DNA of 64,000 nt, from assembly GCA_030407085.1 (NCBI GenBank), contig CM059586.1, positions 99,523,501-99,587,500 of the forward strand, written 5' to 3'. Of this stretch, positions 12,827 through 24,422 are shown piece after piece. The notes under the pieces were generated by a model that was not told where the DNA came from, did not search any database, and saw nothing but the letters and a program-made list of their open reading frames with translations. The position numbers were made by a program, and so were the translations under genes. How positions within the stretch are numbered: the first letter of the stretch is position 1; each line of letters opens with the position of its first letter. Source of the DNA: Trichopria drosophilae. Lineage: Eukaryota > Arthropoda > Insecta > Hymenoptera > Diapriidae.

Positions 12827-13360
12827 ATGGCCAAAGGAAGAACCAAGGGCATTCAACAAAGTGGCGAATATGATCTACTGACTAAAACGCCGCCGCCGGT
12901 TTTGACTGTGCCAGTATAGAGTCGCAATCAAATGAAACGATAAATACAGAAGATTTGAATATAGTTAAAGACAAAAATAAAAGACTAACATCAAGCCCTA
13001 ACAAACAACAACGACAGTTAAAGCAATTAGGAATTGACTATTGGTTAAGCTCGACAATACCGACAACAAATAAATTCAGTAATTTAGAGATAGAGGAATA
13101 TGCAGAAGAAAATAATGAAGCAACGAATATTAAAAAGAGAGTCGAAAGAGCTCCACCAATACTCATTGCGGGTGCAGATAATATACACCCATTAATAGGC
13201 TTATTAAAATCTGTAGTAAAAGAAGAATTCTCTGTTAAAGTTCAAAAGCAAGAACATGTAAAAGTCTAAGTTAATTCTATCGAATTTCTACGATATAATT
13301 ATCCAAAGCCTAAATGAAAGAAAAACTGAGTACCATACGTACAAGAAAAATTGTTGACCT
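12827..13360 (+). pseudogene. Broken jockey-like LINE ORF1 (gag-like)
   Basis: Starts with ATG (MAKGRTKGIQQSGEYDLL) and shifts frame near 12900. It then runs open from about 12910 to 13269 with GIDYWLSSTIPTTNKFSNLE, typical of gag-like ORF1 proteins, and APPILIAGADNIHPLIGLL, which matches the PPI..G..NI.PL motif at the start of the RNA-binding region of insect jockey/I-type ORF1 proteins. After the stop at 13267-13269 homologous text continues in another frame (IIQSLNERKTEYHTYK). At least two frameshifts make it non-functional. No ORF2 follows, so it is truncated or recombined. A GC-richer leader at 12650-12826 may be its 5' UTR. Confidence 0.7.
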
Positions 13361-13968
13361 TGACGAAGCTGTTTGGGCTACTTGTATACATTAGCGAGTC
13401 CAAAATTCTGCAACGACTTTCTTCTTCGCACTGGAACTCATAAACGATGTTCTTAAAACATTGATCGCCAAAAGATTTTTCGAAGCGCTAGCTATTTATT
13501 GTTTCAATATCACTCAATTCATATGCTGTGACTGCAGTCCTCTCGTATTTTCGGACAAATTAGCCACCTGGCTCTTAAAGTGTTAAACTCAGGCTTGGTT
13601 TCGTAAGGAGATATCCAGAGAGAATCTCGTCTATTAGATATTTAGCCAATGGGGACCATGCTTGCCAGAATCAGTTTATCATGAAAATAATCGCTGAAGG
13701 CTTCGGAAAATTTCCATATACGCTCCTGAAATGTTTTTCGTAACTTTAATCAGTCTTGGAGATGATCGAAACTTGTTTCCATTTCTATTTACAGAGTGTC
13801 AACACAAAGTCCGATATATTCAGATTTTGAATGTAGCAATTTTAAAGCTCGCCCTTTCAACCTAGAGTCTGTCAAGAGTTGTCCACTTTAATAATTAAAA
13901 CTGGTCTCTCCATTTTCCGAGATCTGCATCGTATTCTACGAAGTATCACAATAAATTCTTTAACGAAT
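13361..13968. other. Stretch without a recognised gene
   Basis: Between the LINE fragment and the following minus-strand ORF. Short open pieces are present but none resembles a family I can name. Confidence 0.4.
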
Positions 13969-14445
13969 TTATATGTACAATCGGCGAAGAGCATTGCGAA
14001 CTGACCGACCCAAGTGAACCTCGCGCCTTGCAATCTCAAAGTCCTGTTGCATCAAACCACGTTCTCGCCGAAATAGATCCAACTTCCTCTCATACACATT
14101 AGTACTTTCTGTAACCTGCCGTCGATTAATCCCTCGCGAATCTAATTGATCCATTACGTTTCCGTCGCCGTCTTCGTCCAAATGACTGCCTGCCTGAGGG
14201 GCGTCCACCACTTGTCCTTTGGGTCCAACTCTTAAATATAGGTGGGGTAATTGGTGGCATCCATCAATCGTGGTAATTAGCTCGAAGCTTTGTGTTACGG
14301 ACAGAATCAATGTTTTACCGACTGCGGTACCGGACGTAGGTTTTTCCCCATAGAGGTGGTTATCCCTAGACCATTGCATACTCGAATGGGGGTACTTCTT
14401 TAAATGCAGTTGTCCTGTTAGATAAATTATGTAAAGACCATTCAA
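13969..14445 (-). CDS. Unrecognised 158-aa ORF, possibly a retroelement gag fragment
   Basis: I do not recognise this protein. Its C-terminal half has an acidic linker (SHLDEDGDGN) followed by a charged, probably helical segment (ERKLDLFRRERGLMQQDFEI, then ARREV) rich in Arg and Glu. Heptad-like RRE segments of this kind occur in the gag regions of some insect LTR elements, which is only a suggestion. The N-terminal half (MNGLYIIYLTGQLHLKKYPH) is hydrophobic. It lies between a LINE remnant and a symplekin-like exon. It could be a chance ORF, a TE fragment or a truncated exon. Confidence 0.3.
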   Translation of the reverse strand: MNGLYIIYLTGQLHLKKYPHSSMQWSRDNHLYGEKPTSGTAVGKTLILSVTQSFELITTIDGCHQLPHLYLRVGPKGQVVDAPQAGSHLDEDGDGNVMDQLDSRGINRRQVTESTNVYERKLDLFRRERGLMQQDFEIARREVHLGRSVRNALRRLYI

Positions 14446-14845
14446 AATGGTGACGATCTCGTTAAAATTATTTTTAATTCGAATATTATAATTTGATTTT
14501 TAATAAGGCATTGTAGTCTATTTAAATGTTCGAAAATTGAAAAGTCGGAGTCGGACGATGTGAAAATTGACTATCGGTTTTTCAGTACGTTCCGGGCCGC
14601 CGACGGAAGTCTGCGTCGCGATCGGATCGGCACTGCTTGATAGCAATAAATTTTAAATAGTTACGTGCAGCCGATTAAATTGCGAGTTTTATTTTCAAGC
14701 CCTCCCACAAGTCGCTTATACTTTGGTCACTGGAAAAATTGAATCATGAGCAACCAAATTTCGACTGCGTTCGCGCAGTATTAGAGCGCAATGTCATGTT
14801 TGCTTTCACGAACTAATTAATTGCTGCGGAATAAATAATCCGCCA

Positions 14846-15305
14846 TTAATAGGAGTCCTCCCCCAGTTGACTCAGTTGTCGAGCAAGCATGGTAGCGTAT
14901 TCAATACTAGCTGGATGCTTCATAAGTCCAAGTAAGGTCGTCTTCAATTGTTTTTGCACACTAGTTACTTGCGAAATAGAGAGAGTAGGAGGCAAATCAT
15001 TTTGGAGTTTATGCATAGCTTGAATGACTCCAGGCATGAACTGAGGTCGACTTTTTGCTATCAGTGACATAGATCCCATGCAAGTCATCAAAGTTAGGCT
15101 GCTTACGTGTGGCGAACCAAAGAATTTTATCAAAAGACCCATTACATGGTTAGCCTCTTCTCCTAACTTTCGCCTTCTTATCATTTTCAATGTCAATGGT
15201 ATATTTTCCAATGAAAAGTCACCTGGCTTCTTAGGCGTGTCTGGATCCGAATAAGTCTGAATTAAAACCACCCCTTCCAAGAACTTGACGGCTTGCGTTC
15301 GGATT
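14846..15305 (-). pseudogene. Symplekin-like exon (N-terminal HEAT domain), gene fragment
   Basis: Symplekin is a scaffold of the 3'-end mRNA cleavage/polyadenylation machinery. This exon begins after a good acceptor (ATTTACAG at about 15306-15313, - strand) and encodes the signature of the symplekin N-terminal domain: IRTQAVKFLEGVVLI, PGDFSLENIPLTLK, RRRKLGEEANHV, GSPHVSSLTLMTCMGSM, RPQFM, NDLPPTLSISQVTSVQKQLK and LLGLMKHPASIEY. It stops at GEDSY without a splice donor, whereas the family continues for hundreds of residues. With the broken exon at 16326-16471 and no intervening exon, I read it as a duplicated genomic fragment, not a processed copy. It could still be a rapidly changed partial gene. 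Confidence 0.8.
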
Positions 15306-15639
15306 CTGTAAATAAAATACATATTATTATCTAAATTTTATTTAAGGTTGCGGTATAAATTGGAACCTTTTCTTGATATAATGCTTATGATGTATATCAT
15401 TACTGCCGTACCTCAGAAGAAAAATCTTATCTAAAATGTTTGTAATCAACAAAATGAAATGCATCATATTCTGAACATAAATATTGTGATTATTTATTAT
15501 AAATAATTTAAAAAGAATAATTTGTTTCTTACAAAAGTTATTTTTAGGTAGGCATACTTTTTAAAAAAGCCGTAACCGCCACACATGGGAGTTGTCTGAC
15601 GTATTTATTTATGCTTTGTTTTCCATTATGCCTAGGATA

Positions 15640-15814
15640 GGTAATTATATAAAAGTAGTTTTCCATTCGTAGTCATAAAGTGACGATTGTGCGTCCTTGG
15701 ACCGGCTTCTGAGTTGAAACTTTTTTTCCGAGAATCACCTAAGTCGGTCAAATCGAACAGTTCTTCTTCATTCATGTTCATAAAGTGTGCAATTTTGGCA
15801 GGATCGATTATAGT
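15640..15814 (-). other. Exon-like open segment of unknown origin
   Basis: On the minus strand a TTTCCAG acceptor at 15815-15821 is followed by an open stretch starting TIIDPAKIAHFMNMNEEELF, then DLTDLGDSRKKSF. The acidic-hydrophobic pattern looks like real protein, but I cannot assign it. It lies between the two symplekin-like exons, yet it does not match the symplekin segment expected there. GTGATT within it could be a donor. It may come from another gene or be chance. Confidence 0.25.
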
Positions 15815-15895
15815 CTGGAAAGTAAATTTATCTAATCATTTATATTGATGATTAAATACCACTTTTTTTTTTGACAGTATCATAGCTGCCTGAAT

Positions 15896-16142
15896 AGTCG
15901 GTATATCCGTTTTCAACTATTATTGTTTATTAACTAATTTGCAACAAATTTATATCAGATGATTGATTAAGACATGAATTAAAATATGCGTGTATCAAAA
16001 ATAATCTTAAGAAATAAACAAATTCATATTTGCTCAAAAACAGTTTTTCATCGATATCTCAAAATCATTAAAATGGAGATTTTTAATAAATTTAACGCGG
16101 ATATTAGTCAATAAATAATAGTTGAAAATGGATATACCGACT
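15896..16142. repeat. Short inverted repeat (hairpin) between symplekin-like exons
   Basis: AGTCGGTATATCCGTTTTCA at 15896-15915 pairs with TGAAAATGGATATACCGACT at 16123-16142, and the match extends inward over about 60 bp with mismatches. It probably marks a small non-autonomous insertion in the former intron. A 37-codon ORF (16128-16241, +) starts in the right arm and resembles nothing known. Confidence 0.6.
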
Positions 16143-16325
16143 AAGCCTAAGCCCGTTTCGATACAACTGGTGACTTATCCGCAATCAGTCTTAAAAGAAT
16201 TGACGTTACCCGATGAAGAACTGCAGGATATTTTTCCCTAGAAGAAAATGTAAACCATTAAATTTTAACAGTTTAAATCAAGTACCAAACGAATGTTTAA
16301 AAGGTAACCAATAAAAGAGTCTTAC

Positions 16326-16471
16326 CCAGCATCTTCGATGAAAGCAGCGATAGTTTTACGTACTTCTGAACTGCTGTCAATCGTGAATTGTTAAATTTTA
16401 TCTAAGTAGGCATTTAAGAGATGTGGCTCTTTATTCACCACTATTTCTTGTGCTTTGCACAAATTTTGGAA
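16326..16471 (-). pseudogene. Symplekin-like exon with in-frame stop
   Basis: After an acceptor ending TTTTAG (about 16472-16477, - strand) the exon encodes KAQEIVVNKEPHLLNAYLDK, then a TAA stop, then QFTIDSSSEVRKTIAAFIED. It ends at a GTAAGA donor (16320-16325). This fits the stretch of the symplekin N-terminal HEAT repeats that lies shortly before the segment encoded at 14846-15305. The stop in the middle of a conserved helix shows that this copy is not functional. The exon between the two, which should carry roughly 80-100 residues, is missing from 15306-16320. Confidence 0.75.
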
Positions 16472-16629
16472 CTAAAATCCACTATACACCAGCCTATTTT
16501 AATTTCCGTCGTATTGCCTAAAATCTCTCTGAAGCACGGAAGTGATCTGAAACTAGACCAAACACGAGGCTCGTTGCGAAAAGAACTGCGAAAAGCTCCT
16601 GCATTTTCTATTCGAACATGATAGGCTTT

Positions 16630-17600
16630 CGGAAAAAATGTCGCTGAAGAAAAAGTTCTTAGAATTGATCAAAGAATATGCTTAAATTTTTTCAGAATTT
16701 TTAAAACAGCTTTCTTCCTTTTCAAAATCGCAAAATTTTGAAAAAGTATGAAAAGTCATAGAAAAATTGTTAAAAAATGTTGAGTTATTTAAGTGAAAAT
16801 CGCATTCCTATTTCAGTATTTTTGTTTATTGGCGAAAAAAAAAGTTTGAAAAAAAAATGTCAAAACAAATATTTTATCAATTTCTTTTAATCAGGTAAAT
16901 TGATTGTGGTCGCAATAGGTTATTGATGTTTTAATAAAATAACGCAAACTGGGCATAATCGAGGAATATTAAGTAAAATGAAACACGCTGTTTTTGTAAA
17001 AATTGTAATAAGGTATTTTTCTATAATATACAATGAATTACAGTATTGTAAAATATTTATTATCTATAACAAATTATGATGTTGGGCAAAAATCCCCGAG
17101 ATATTAAATAAATCCATTTTTTCAAAACTTTTCGAAACGAAAACAGATGTATATTTCTATTAAATTGTTAAAACAAAAAATAAACGTTTATCGGCCATGT
17201 TATTCATAAAACTCTATATATTATTATATATTTGTTATTAAGCACATTTACTCATTTAAGAAATAAATTATATTACATTTGTATGTTATTTTCCTAAGAA
17301 GTCGAAATAAAAAATAAAAAGTTTGATTTCCTTTGATAAGTCTGCTGAAAAATTATGCACGTCACGATTTTAAGGGTTCATATACGTCCTACTTTGTGAT
17401 AAATGTCATACCGCAGGTGTGCCATCAAATTTTTTTTTCAATTTTTACCGAGTTCGACAGTAGAAATATATGTGGAACTACATATACATGAGTTGCTTTC
17501 GATATTCAAGTATACAAACTGTCATCGAAACTTTATTAGGTTTGATGATTGGCAGAAGACTCATAGCGAATACTGCCGTATTTCGGATATACGAACAAAT
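16630..17600. other. AT-rich stretch with degenerate repeat
   Basis: 16630-16760 resembles the arms of the palindrome at 1566-2690 (AAAAAGTT, then GATCAAAGA and TTTTTTCAGAATTTT). Nothing coding is recognised. Confidence 0.4.
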
Positions 17601-17602
17601 AA

Positions 17603-18512
17603 TTAACCCTTTAAGTTCCAAATGTGTAAAATTTGCACACGGATTTCAGCATCGTTTTATTAATACGATAAACATTTTTAATTTTGATACCGATTTCAGA
17701 TCACCTTCTAATTTATCAAAAACGCGTTCCCTATTGTTTTACTTCAAAATTTTACATGAACATATTATTATTTATTTCGTTTTTCATTTCAAAATTATAA
17801 TTTTCGAAATTGCTATTACTTCGGCTCTGCTAGGTTTTCCTTATAGTAAAATCGTATAAATAAGTTATTACGAATTTTTTCATGATCTATTTTGATTTAC
17901 GGAAGCAGTAATATATCCCATAAAATCCAATTTCAAGATGGCGACTGCCATGTGTACAGTAGAAATATATATATTTCGAGTTCTATTAAAACCAAAATAG
18001 GTGTGAAACTTTGCTAATTAACAATTTATGGGATATTACTGCTTCCGTAAATCAAAAGGGGCCATACAAAACTCGTAATAACTTATTTGTACGATTTTAC
18101 TACAAAGAAATCTTAGCAGATTCAAAATAATAAAAATTTCTTCAATTTAAAAAATTGTCAAACTACAGACGCCATTTTGAAATGAAGAACAAAATAAATC
18201 AAAATATGTGAATGTATAATTTTGAAGTAAAATAATCGGGAACACGTTTCTGATAATTTATAAAAAGATCTGAAACCGGCATTATAGTTAAAAATTCATT
18301 TACACAAAAAAATGGGACTAAAAAATCGCGTTTTTTTTCAATACTTTTGTAAAAAAATGTGGTAAACGTCATTTCTCGAAAATGTCAGTAGCGACAATCG
18401 AAAGAGCGACATCAAGACGTCTCGGAAATAGATGTTTCCATTTTTAAAAAATTGTTATTGTATAATTAAAACGATGCTGAAATCTGCGTACAAATTATGC
18501 AATAAGGGTTAA
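17603..18512. mobile_element. Palindromic TTAA-flanked element, piggyBac-type MITE
   Basis: The 902-bp element lies at 17607-18508, between TTAA (17603-17606) and TTAA (18509-18512). It begins CCCTTTAAG and ends ATAAGGG. The arms are long inverted repeats: ATTTCAGCATCGTTTTA at 17645-17661 pairs with TAAAACGATGCTGAAAT near 18467-18483, and inner GATTTACGGAAGCAGTAATA near 17894-17913 pairs with its complement near 18035-18054. TTAA target sites and CCC-starting termini are characteristic of piggyBac superfamily elements; the class is inferred from that, since no transposase is encoded. Open frames inside are by-products of the palindrome. Confidence 0.75.
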
Positions 18513-18803
18513 TGAACCAATTTGAATAAATCTTAACTAAGCCAGTAAATACATTATTACTCGAAATATTTGTTAAGTAAATACTGAAAACATCCGACAT
18601 TCCTCTGCAAGCACTGGCTGCACGGGATTATCTGGGGCATCCGGACATATATTCTACCTGTGCCCAAGTTGAGATTGTAAAATGCGTGTTAATCAATAGA
18701 AGGCATCTCTAGTAATTCATAAATGAACACATTACACCCTTTCCAATATAGGCCATACTGTCTGGAACAGTTCGGAGACCCGATTTATAATCCCCAGAGG
18801 TAA

Positions 18804-18883
18804 CCCAGACAACCAGATCTGCTGCATATTGGCGCCTGACATTTCCCTTATATGCGGCCATATGCAGGTAGCTGGTTCTATGG
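18804..18883. repeat. 80-bp hairpin related to the 3196-3572 element
   Basis: CCCAGACAACCAGATCTGCT pairs imperfectly with AGCTGGTTCTATGGG about 60 bp downstream. Internal TTTCCCTTATATGCGGC is shared with the larger palindrome at 3196-3572, so this is a miniaturised relative. Confidence 0.6.
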
Positions 18884-20355
18884 GAAGTTAATGGTATATT
18901 ATAGGCACATTACGGGCTGTGTATAGACATTTAAAATGTGCCCATGTTTGAACTGGAAATGGATGAGAATGTAAATTTTATGTTAGCAAATAGAACGTAT
19001 TTATTGTATAGTTGGGAAATCCATTTCCGCTACCTCTGAAGTTTCTTCTAAGGTCAGTATGGTGCAATATTGTTGAGGATATACACAGAAATTTTCTCTC
19101 ATTAAAAAATTTGAAGAAGCTTCGAGGATCATCTCTTCTAGGTCTCGAAATTTTAATTAATTCATGAATTACAACCTCTATTCCATGTTTAGACTTTATA
19201 ATATTATAAAGCTTTATTATTGCCAACGATTGGATACGAAAGGCCAAACCTAATGCTAATAACATAAACACTTTATGATTCTAATCCTAATAGATCGTTT
19301 CTGCATACCAAACTGATTGATATTTGGACATTGTAGGTTCCATTTCGAATATGCCCTTAAAAATTTATTTAAAACAGAACTTCTTGAGAAACCATTATAT
19401 TTTATTAATGAAATTGCTGCCTCAAAGAACTTACGCTACCATAAGCAGGTGGTTTAGAACGATTTCTATTTGTTATGTAGTTTAAAACGATTAATTCTTT
19501 GGTTAAAAATGAATCATGTTCCACTGAAGTGCAGAATTTCCACTAATATTTGAGTAGTGCATCGTATTATTTCAGCATAGTTATTATGATAGAATTTAGC
19601 ATAATATCTATTGTGTTTCTTTCTAATCCTTTTTCGCGAGTCTGCCTGACACAATCTCTTGCGCAATGATAAGTTTGTTTGATAGATGGTGGATTATTGT
19701 CTTATAAGGTGTGACATATTTTTGCTTGGCATATTTGCTACAGTGTGCATTTTTTTATTGTCATCGATTTGTCCAGGTAGAAAATCGGTCGGGATAAACT
19801 AGATATAAACCAACACCTGGGCAGTGATATCTGTTAGAAACTGGCCACGTAATTAATATCTAGTTTTTAGACAGTAACAGCTCTGTTACACTGTATTTTA
19901 ATAAATTAAAAAACTTTTTAAAAATTAGCCAGTTATTACTTTTACTAAGTATCTAGGTAATTCTACCTTCTAAATATTTTTGATAAATAAATGTTTAATT
20001 AAACTTGAAAGAAACTGGTTCAGAATTATACATATAATTATATAGAATCCTAGACTTTTACTCCAAAATTTACATTTCGCATGCATATGTTTATAGAAGG
20101 AATGTGAACTGGTAATGAGATATCAATTTACCAGTTCAATCTAAAATCTTACTTTAAGATATAAACTGACAAAATGTAATAAAAACTCACACACAATCAA
20201 TACCTATTATATTTCATTCTCACTCATGTATTTTACACTTACATTTTAAAATTATTGCACTCAAATTTAAGTCCAAATGAGTAGAAATTGGTTAGGCCGG
20301 GTTGGACTACATTTGAGTTCTTTGGAGTCAAAATGTAGTTTAATGGCGTCAATAA
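18884..20355. other. Intergenic stretch without a gene
   Basis: AT-rich. A 97-codon open frame on the minus strand (18978-19271) shows no family resemblance and I do not call it. Confidence 0.4.
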
Positions 20356-20882
20356 ACACGGAAAAAGAGAAAGGCGACTGAATGCCGTATAGACAGGACT
20401 AGTTACCACGCGGCCGGCTTTTTATTTCAATTCGCTATAACACAGTCAATTTTGAAGATTTTGGAACGAATAAAAAAAGCAATTGTTCCTTAGAGATTTC
20501 CTCATTTAATGGACAGATAATAAATTATATATCTCAATAAACAATAAAGTTATTAATTTTTTTCTGCGGAACTGCAAAATATACCTTCTGGCTCTTGGTT
20601 TATCGAGGAAATTTCGAGTATCCGAAAACTGTTAGCGAAAAAGTTGTTCATAAAGGTATGAACAAATTTTCTGAAAAGTTTTATCTTTACCGGTTTAATT
20701 GTAAAACATAAATGAATGTTTAATGTTGGTGGAAGCCGATGACCAACGCGTCATGTGCTTCGAGGCCCTAAGAAACTTCATTGTTTATGGAGATATATAA
20801 TTTGTTCATTCTTCATTAGATGCAAAAAACTCTAACGAATAATTTCTTTCTTTCTTTTCGGCCACGTAGTAACCAGATTTCG
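20356..20882. repeat. Degenerate copy of the ACACGGAAAG foldback family
   Basis: It shares ACACGGAAA, GACAGGACT.GTTACCACG, TTATTTCAATTCGCTATAAC, GAAAAAGTTGTTCATAAAGG and GAATGTTTAATGTTGGTGG with the complete copy at 58736-59598. Only one long arm, the centre and part of the second arm remain. It is the most diverged of three copies in the window. Confidence 0.7.
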
Positions 20883-22950
20883 ATGCACTATATAACTACG
20901 CTGGTAAAGGGATTCAAACCTAGTATGCAATACCCCAAAGGAGCAAATGTGACTCCAAGAGACTAAAATTGAAGCCTACAGGAGTGAAATTTAACGATTA
21001 CTCTCTCTTGGACTCCGCAATTGAGTCCAATAATTTTAATTGACCCCAGTAATATACTATTGGTTTCCGCACTAAACTATGTTTCGGCGATGGTTATGAC
21101 TCGGCTTGTATCATAATCTGGGCTAAACAATTGAAATACAATTAAAAATATTTCTTCGGCAAAACTAGACCGTTAGGGGAGACTGTAGTTAGTTGTCTGT
21201 AAAATTGTTAAACTATTTCTATAAAATGGTATACAGTATAATTTAATAAATATAATATATCATTTTGACCGTATAAAGTCTAGCAATAAATTGCCTTTTA
21301 TAATATTTCATAAATATTGTTAAAAAGAGAGAAAATGACCAAATAATCGGTATGTTCAAAACCGCCAATACGCCCCACTCGTGGGGCACATTGACGGGTG
21401 CAATGGGGCTAATTGGCGGTTGATAAAAACTTGAGTTTTATTGAATAAGTGAATTCATAATACTCCGGCAAGATGTAATAAGTAAATAAAATCTCTGACT
21501 GTCGCTTAATTTCCTTTCTTGCAATAAAAATAAGTTAACGGAGATGTTTTTTATATGAATACCGCCACTCTCTTGTGGCTATTGTCGACTATCCCTACCT
21601 TTATAAATAAAACATATATTTCGCACTTTTATACAAAAAACAATTTTATAATATATTATATGTTATTATTTGTCATTACTTCCATCCATTAAACAATATT
21701 TTTGAACAATTTTCGTATCAAATTAATATATAACTATTTTCTTAAATGTTTCTTTATAATTTAGTATTTTTTCTGTCGCCTCTTTGCCTGCTGTTAAGAC
21801 AATAACATTTTTAAATAGAAATGTCCACTTTTTAGGAATGCTTTCAATAATCGAACCAAATTTTATTTCTAGGACATTCAGAACGTACATATTGATTACC
21901 CACACGTAATTTGTAATAGTGAGTATTTTTGTTTTTGTGACTAAAGACTTATAAATGTATTCTGATTTCTTTTAGCTGAATACGATGAGTATCATTTGTC
22001 ATTGGACCGAACCACATTTTGGGAAACTACAAATTTTATCGAAGCATTACAAATGCTTTTATGCATTTATTTCATATTTAATAGGTTGTACCCGAAGCCC
22101 CATTCATGTTCGCTGTTATTTGTACAAATGCACTTGTGCATTATATTCACTGAAAAACAGCGAACCACAGACAGCGATAAACGCAAAGTCATCACATTGT
22201 TTAAGAAAATTAACAACACGTCTCCTTGAAGTAAAGAAGGTAAATTTAATGTGTATTTTGGGTATAAAAAGCTCATATTTTATATTTTCATTGTTCAGGT
22301 TTCATTTTTTCGAAGTATATATGAAAATGATGTATATTCTGTGAACAAAATTACTTTACAATATAAGAAGAAAACATTTTCACACACTTGCCTCTCATGG
22401 CAAACTTTTAGTGAGACAAAGATGCAATATATTTTTTTCGCTACTAAATATTAAATCACATTCGAAAAGGTTTCCTATGGGTATTTCTGATGTTACTTTT
22501 AAGTTTATACAGAAATAGTCGAAATTTTAATAAAAAAAAATTCTTCGATACAAATATTGCACATGTATTTTGTAAACATATGAAGTACTTACTTAAAATA
22601 CATTACAATCGTTTACACGAATATGAAAATATTTTTTAGAGATACTTTAAAGTCTACAATTCTTTATCTCTGCAAGATACACATCCAATAATTTTTCGAG
22701 CATGTGTATGGTGGTTGAAAATAAATAAATAAAGAAAAAAATAATTATTTTCCAACTGTGAAATTGACATAAATAATTGAACATTTTTTTTATTCGTAGG
22801 GTGTTAGTTTAGAAACATTTAAATTCATAATAAACTCGCAACAATTTTTTTTAAGTGTATCAATAAATTCTGTAATAAGGTTTTAAATATTTAAAAACGA
22901 TTTTCGATTTTCACGTACACAGTAAGGAAATCATTGATTATTTAACATAG
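20883..22950. other. Intergenic stretch; one small hairpin
   Basis: 21358-21425 forms a hairpin (ACCGCCAATACGCCCCA with TGGGGCTAATTGGCGGT) in otherwise AT-rich sequence. The overlapping open frames around 21985-22454 lie on both strands and look like chance ORFs. No exon recognised. Confidence 0.4.
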
Positions 22951-23491
22951 GGGTCATTCCACGTCAGAAATATCACGATTTGTCAAGGGTCTCCGGATTT
23001 TTTTCGAAACTCGGTATAATTATACCTCCATATGAAAGATAAATTATGCTCAAAGGATTTTTGAAAATTTTCAAAATTACGCGCACAACGGGGTGATGAA
23101 TTTGAAATCGAATTATTTTTCAAACCATTGTAACTCTGGAAGGGGTAATTCGATTTTTATGAACGTAACATGATATTAAAGCTAAAAACATATAATTTTG
23201 AAATAAAACGTATAAATAAAAAAATTTTTCAATTTGGCCCCAAAAAAATGCAAAACAAATTTTTGAACCAATTTTTTTCAAACTTATACACTTTTTATTT
23301 TTTTTTTAATATATATGAGGTGATTCCTTATGATTTCACCTTAAATTAAAAAAAAAATATCGATGGAGACTTTCGACAGAACCACTTGCAACAAACTTAA
23401 ATAAGGTTGTCATAATGTTAATAAGCAAGCAGCAACGTTATTTAACCTTGTCGTAAGGTACGGTTCTGTGTGGGCTGATGTATCACGTTTT

Positions 23492-23993
23492 TTAACCCTT
23501 CGAGGAGCGGTGGTACAAATATGTACCACCTTTTCTAGCCAAGTTTTTTTAATATTTCATATATATTTTTTAACTTTATGTGAATGTATCTGTACTTTTT
23601 TTACTGTTGGGAGTATAAATTATTAGAATTTAGTGAAAAATTGCAATAATTTATTTATTTACATGTACGTTATAAACAATTAACGTGAAAAAAACGTTTT
23701 TGAAAAAAATCGTTTTCAGCGAAACATAGACAACTGGGACTCTGGCATTTTTTCTATACATTCTTCATACATAGTTTTATAAGATATCTTTTTTTCAGAA
23801 TTTTTGATATATTAGTTATTTCAAAAAAAAATTTGGAAAATTTTGGAGAGAGAATTTTTTTGACATATTTGATCCGCCATTTTGAATTTTGAAAATCTGA
23901 TAACAGTTTCGTAATCAGCGACCCCAAAAATCCCTTAGTAACAAATTTCAGCTGTTTTCCGTGTAATGAAAAATGTGCCCCTCAAAGGGTTAA
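23492..23993. mobile_element. TTAA-flanked element, piggyBac-type MITE
   Basis: TTAA at 23492-23495 and 23990-23993 bracket 494 bp. Termini are CCCTTCGAGGAGCGG and, read inward from the right, CCCTTTGAGGGGCAC, so the short TIR is CCCTTYGAGGRGC. The interior includes the recurring module CGCCATTTTGAATTTTG. No coding capacity. It is nested inside the long-TIR element. Confidence 0.75.
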
Positions 23994-24250
23994 TGAGCGG
24001 ATGCGATGAGGCTCGCCGCGGCCTTCCAGTGTTATGAATTGCCCGGTACTCTGATGAAGCCCAAGAAAAATACATTTTTTCAGGAGAAAAAAACTCGCCA
24101 AGTTAAAATTTCAAATCTTTATAATTATAATAATAATAATAATAATTTAAATTTTATATTATTTGCATTTTCTGTATTACCATAACCTTCTTCAGTTTTT
24201 TATTTGCTATAAACCCCATTTATACGAATTTACGTACCTGTAGGTTCTGC

Positions 24251-24422
24251 ATGTATATAAGAATACATATTCATTTTATGTACTGTTTTCTAATTTTGAT
24301 TTTATCTCGTTTTTTGAAGATTAACTCTTTATTAAAAACAACACACGTCAGAAGAAAGTAATTTAAGAAAGTAATTAAGTTCAAAAATTTTATTAATATC
24401 GTTTATCACAAACGATGTTTCG
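24251..24422. repeat. Left direct repeat flanking the LINE fragment
   Basis: 172 bp starting ATGTATATAAGAATACATAT and ending AACGATGTTTCG. It recurs at 25831-25989 in the same orientation and abuts the LINE homology directly. It differs mainly by a 13-bp internal duplication (AAGAAAGTAATTT). Confidence 0.85.

Noticed and set aside
16128..16241. 37-codon ORF starting MDIPTKPKPVS
   Set aside because: It starts in the arm of a short inverted repeat, has no homologue I know, and is short enough to arise by chance.
17403..17859. Two overlapping open frames of 67 and 129 codons
   Set aside because: They run into the TTAA palindrome and reflect AT-rich composition; no motif.
21985..22454. Cluster of four overlapping ORFs on both strands
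   Set aside because: Frames contradict each other, and none has a recognisable domain or splice context.
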